NCBI GenBank assembly: GCA_964035575.1
Contig: OZ037921.1
Location: 888,501 to 952,500 of the forward strand
Origin: Rhynchopus sp. YZ270_cl-10
Taxonomy: Eukaryota; Euglenozoa; Diplonemea; Diplonemida; Diplonemidae
Length of the DNA stretch: 64,000 nucleotides
Direction of reading: 5' to 3'
Translations under genes and position numbers: made by a program
The notes under the pieces: generated by a model
The model's database searches: none
What the model saw: the letters and a program-made list of their open reading frames with translations, nothing else
Told to the model about the DNA's origin: nothing
In this document: one piece after another, positions 63,387 to 64,000 of the stretch
Layout: every line of letters starts with the position of its first letter
How positions within the stretch are numbered: the first letter of the stretch is position 1

Positions 63387-64000
63387 GTCACCCCTTTTGA
63401 TGATTTAACAAGAAACGTGTCTTGGTTTGAACTGTCAGCTGCCATTGGCAAGAGTCTTCTCTCTTTCCGTGTGTGGGGTCTTCATTGTATTCATCCTCGT
63501 GTGAAGAGTTGTTGCAGTGTGATAACCAATCAAAAAAAGACTAAATTAAACCGGGTTCGCCCAGCGTTTTCCTGTTTTTCTTTGTTTCAATCTCTGCAAC
63601 ACTCTTGCATAACGTTCCTTTGCCCCACACTCTTGGCTATAACGGTTGACTGATTCTTTTCAAGATCAAGATATGTGTCACATGCAGAGACACAGTCATA
63701 TCAGGTTATATTTTATTTTAGTTGCGTTTGTTTTAGTTTTTCATTTTATTTTAAGTTTTTTGCTTGGCATTGATAATTGTTGTCATTGTCATTGTCGAAA
63801 GGCCATTTGTGCATACTATTTTACATATTCTAAGAAGGTGTTCCCAGTAGTTGCCTTGCAGTTGCGGGGTAACATCTTCCTGACTGTCTCTGCCCCCATC
63901 CCATCCCACACTTTGCAACCCAGGAAACTTTGTTTTGTAACTTGCGTCTGGTTGCCTTGGGTGATCCCGCAAGGTGATGAGTGTTTCCGTTGAATGCAGC
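63387..64000. other. 3' flank, no gene seen
   Basis: T-rich sequence after the last gene up to the window end. Open frames at 63417 and 63646 are not protein-like. A new gene may start beyond the window. Confidence 0.4.

Overview
The window comes from a nuclear genome of a unicellular eukaryote. Evidence: canonical GT-AG introns, secreted and multi-membrane proteins, an SPX-EXS phosphate exporter, a prenylcysteine-oxidase-like protein, coiled-coil and ankyrin proteins, and long, homopolymer-rich spacers full of short dispersed repeats. I can support eleven genes and all eleven lie on the + strand. The nine introns I could place all start GTAT (eight start GTATG). One-strand gene order, pyrimidine tracts ahead of several start codons, and a mitochondrial-type 2-Cys peroxiredoxin whose second cysteine motif is MPC (compare the IPC motif of trypanosomatid mitochondrial tryparedoxin peroxidases) make a euglenozoan, possibly diplonemid-like, organism a reasonable guess. 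No marker gene in the window proves this.

Layout. 1-1822: spacer with a nested foldback element and one tRNA-like dispersed repeat. 1823-14327: a four-exon gene for a 3,888-residue membrane-anchored coiled-coil protein with about 80 tandem copies of a 23-residue unit. 16466-16858: small orphan. 16859-23678: 6.8 kb gene desert holding a two-copy ~0.9 kb repeat, transposon-like copies and cruciform-forming palindromes. 23679-27505: four-exon SPX-EXS phosphate exporter whose introns are made largely of repeats. 30083-31306: class I/II aminotransferase. 31826-34304: three-exon Ser/Pro-rich coiled-coil protein. 34305-39660: desert with a GC-rich element. 39661-41938: two-exon prenylcysteine-oxidase-like flavoprotein. 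42734-44308: Gln/Pro-rich protein. 45255-46919: eight-helix orphan membrane protein. 46920-54094: 7 kb desert with hairpin clusters, transposon-like copies and a pure GTACT x47 array. 54095-54748: peroxiredoxin. 55907-56758: ubiquitin-like plus ankyrin protein. 56759-62384: desert with an ACACAGT x19 array. 62385-63386: type I membrane protein with a collagen-like segment.

The genes do not form an obvious pathway. The most unusual signal is in the spacers and introns: dozens of short modules, each a small stem-loop followed by a CAACTT/TTCATCTT-like tail and a T-run. In the main family the 7-base loop ACGAGAG stays constant while the stem changes in a compensated way (CTAAGC/GCTTAG, ATGTGC/GCACAT, AAGTC/GACTT). 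Almost every copy I found points the same way as the genes. That suggests an RNA-level function or RNA-level spread rather than random DNA insertion.
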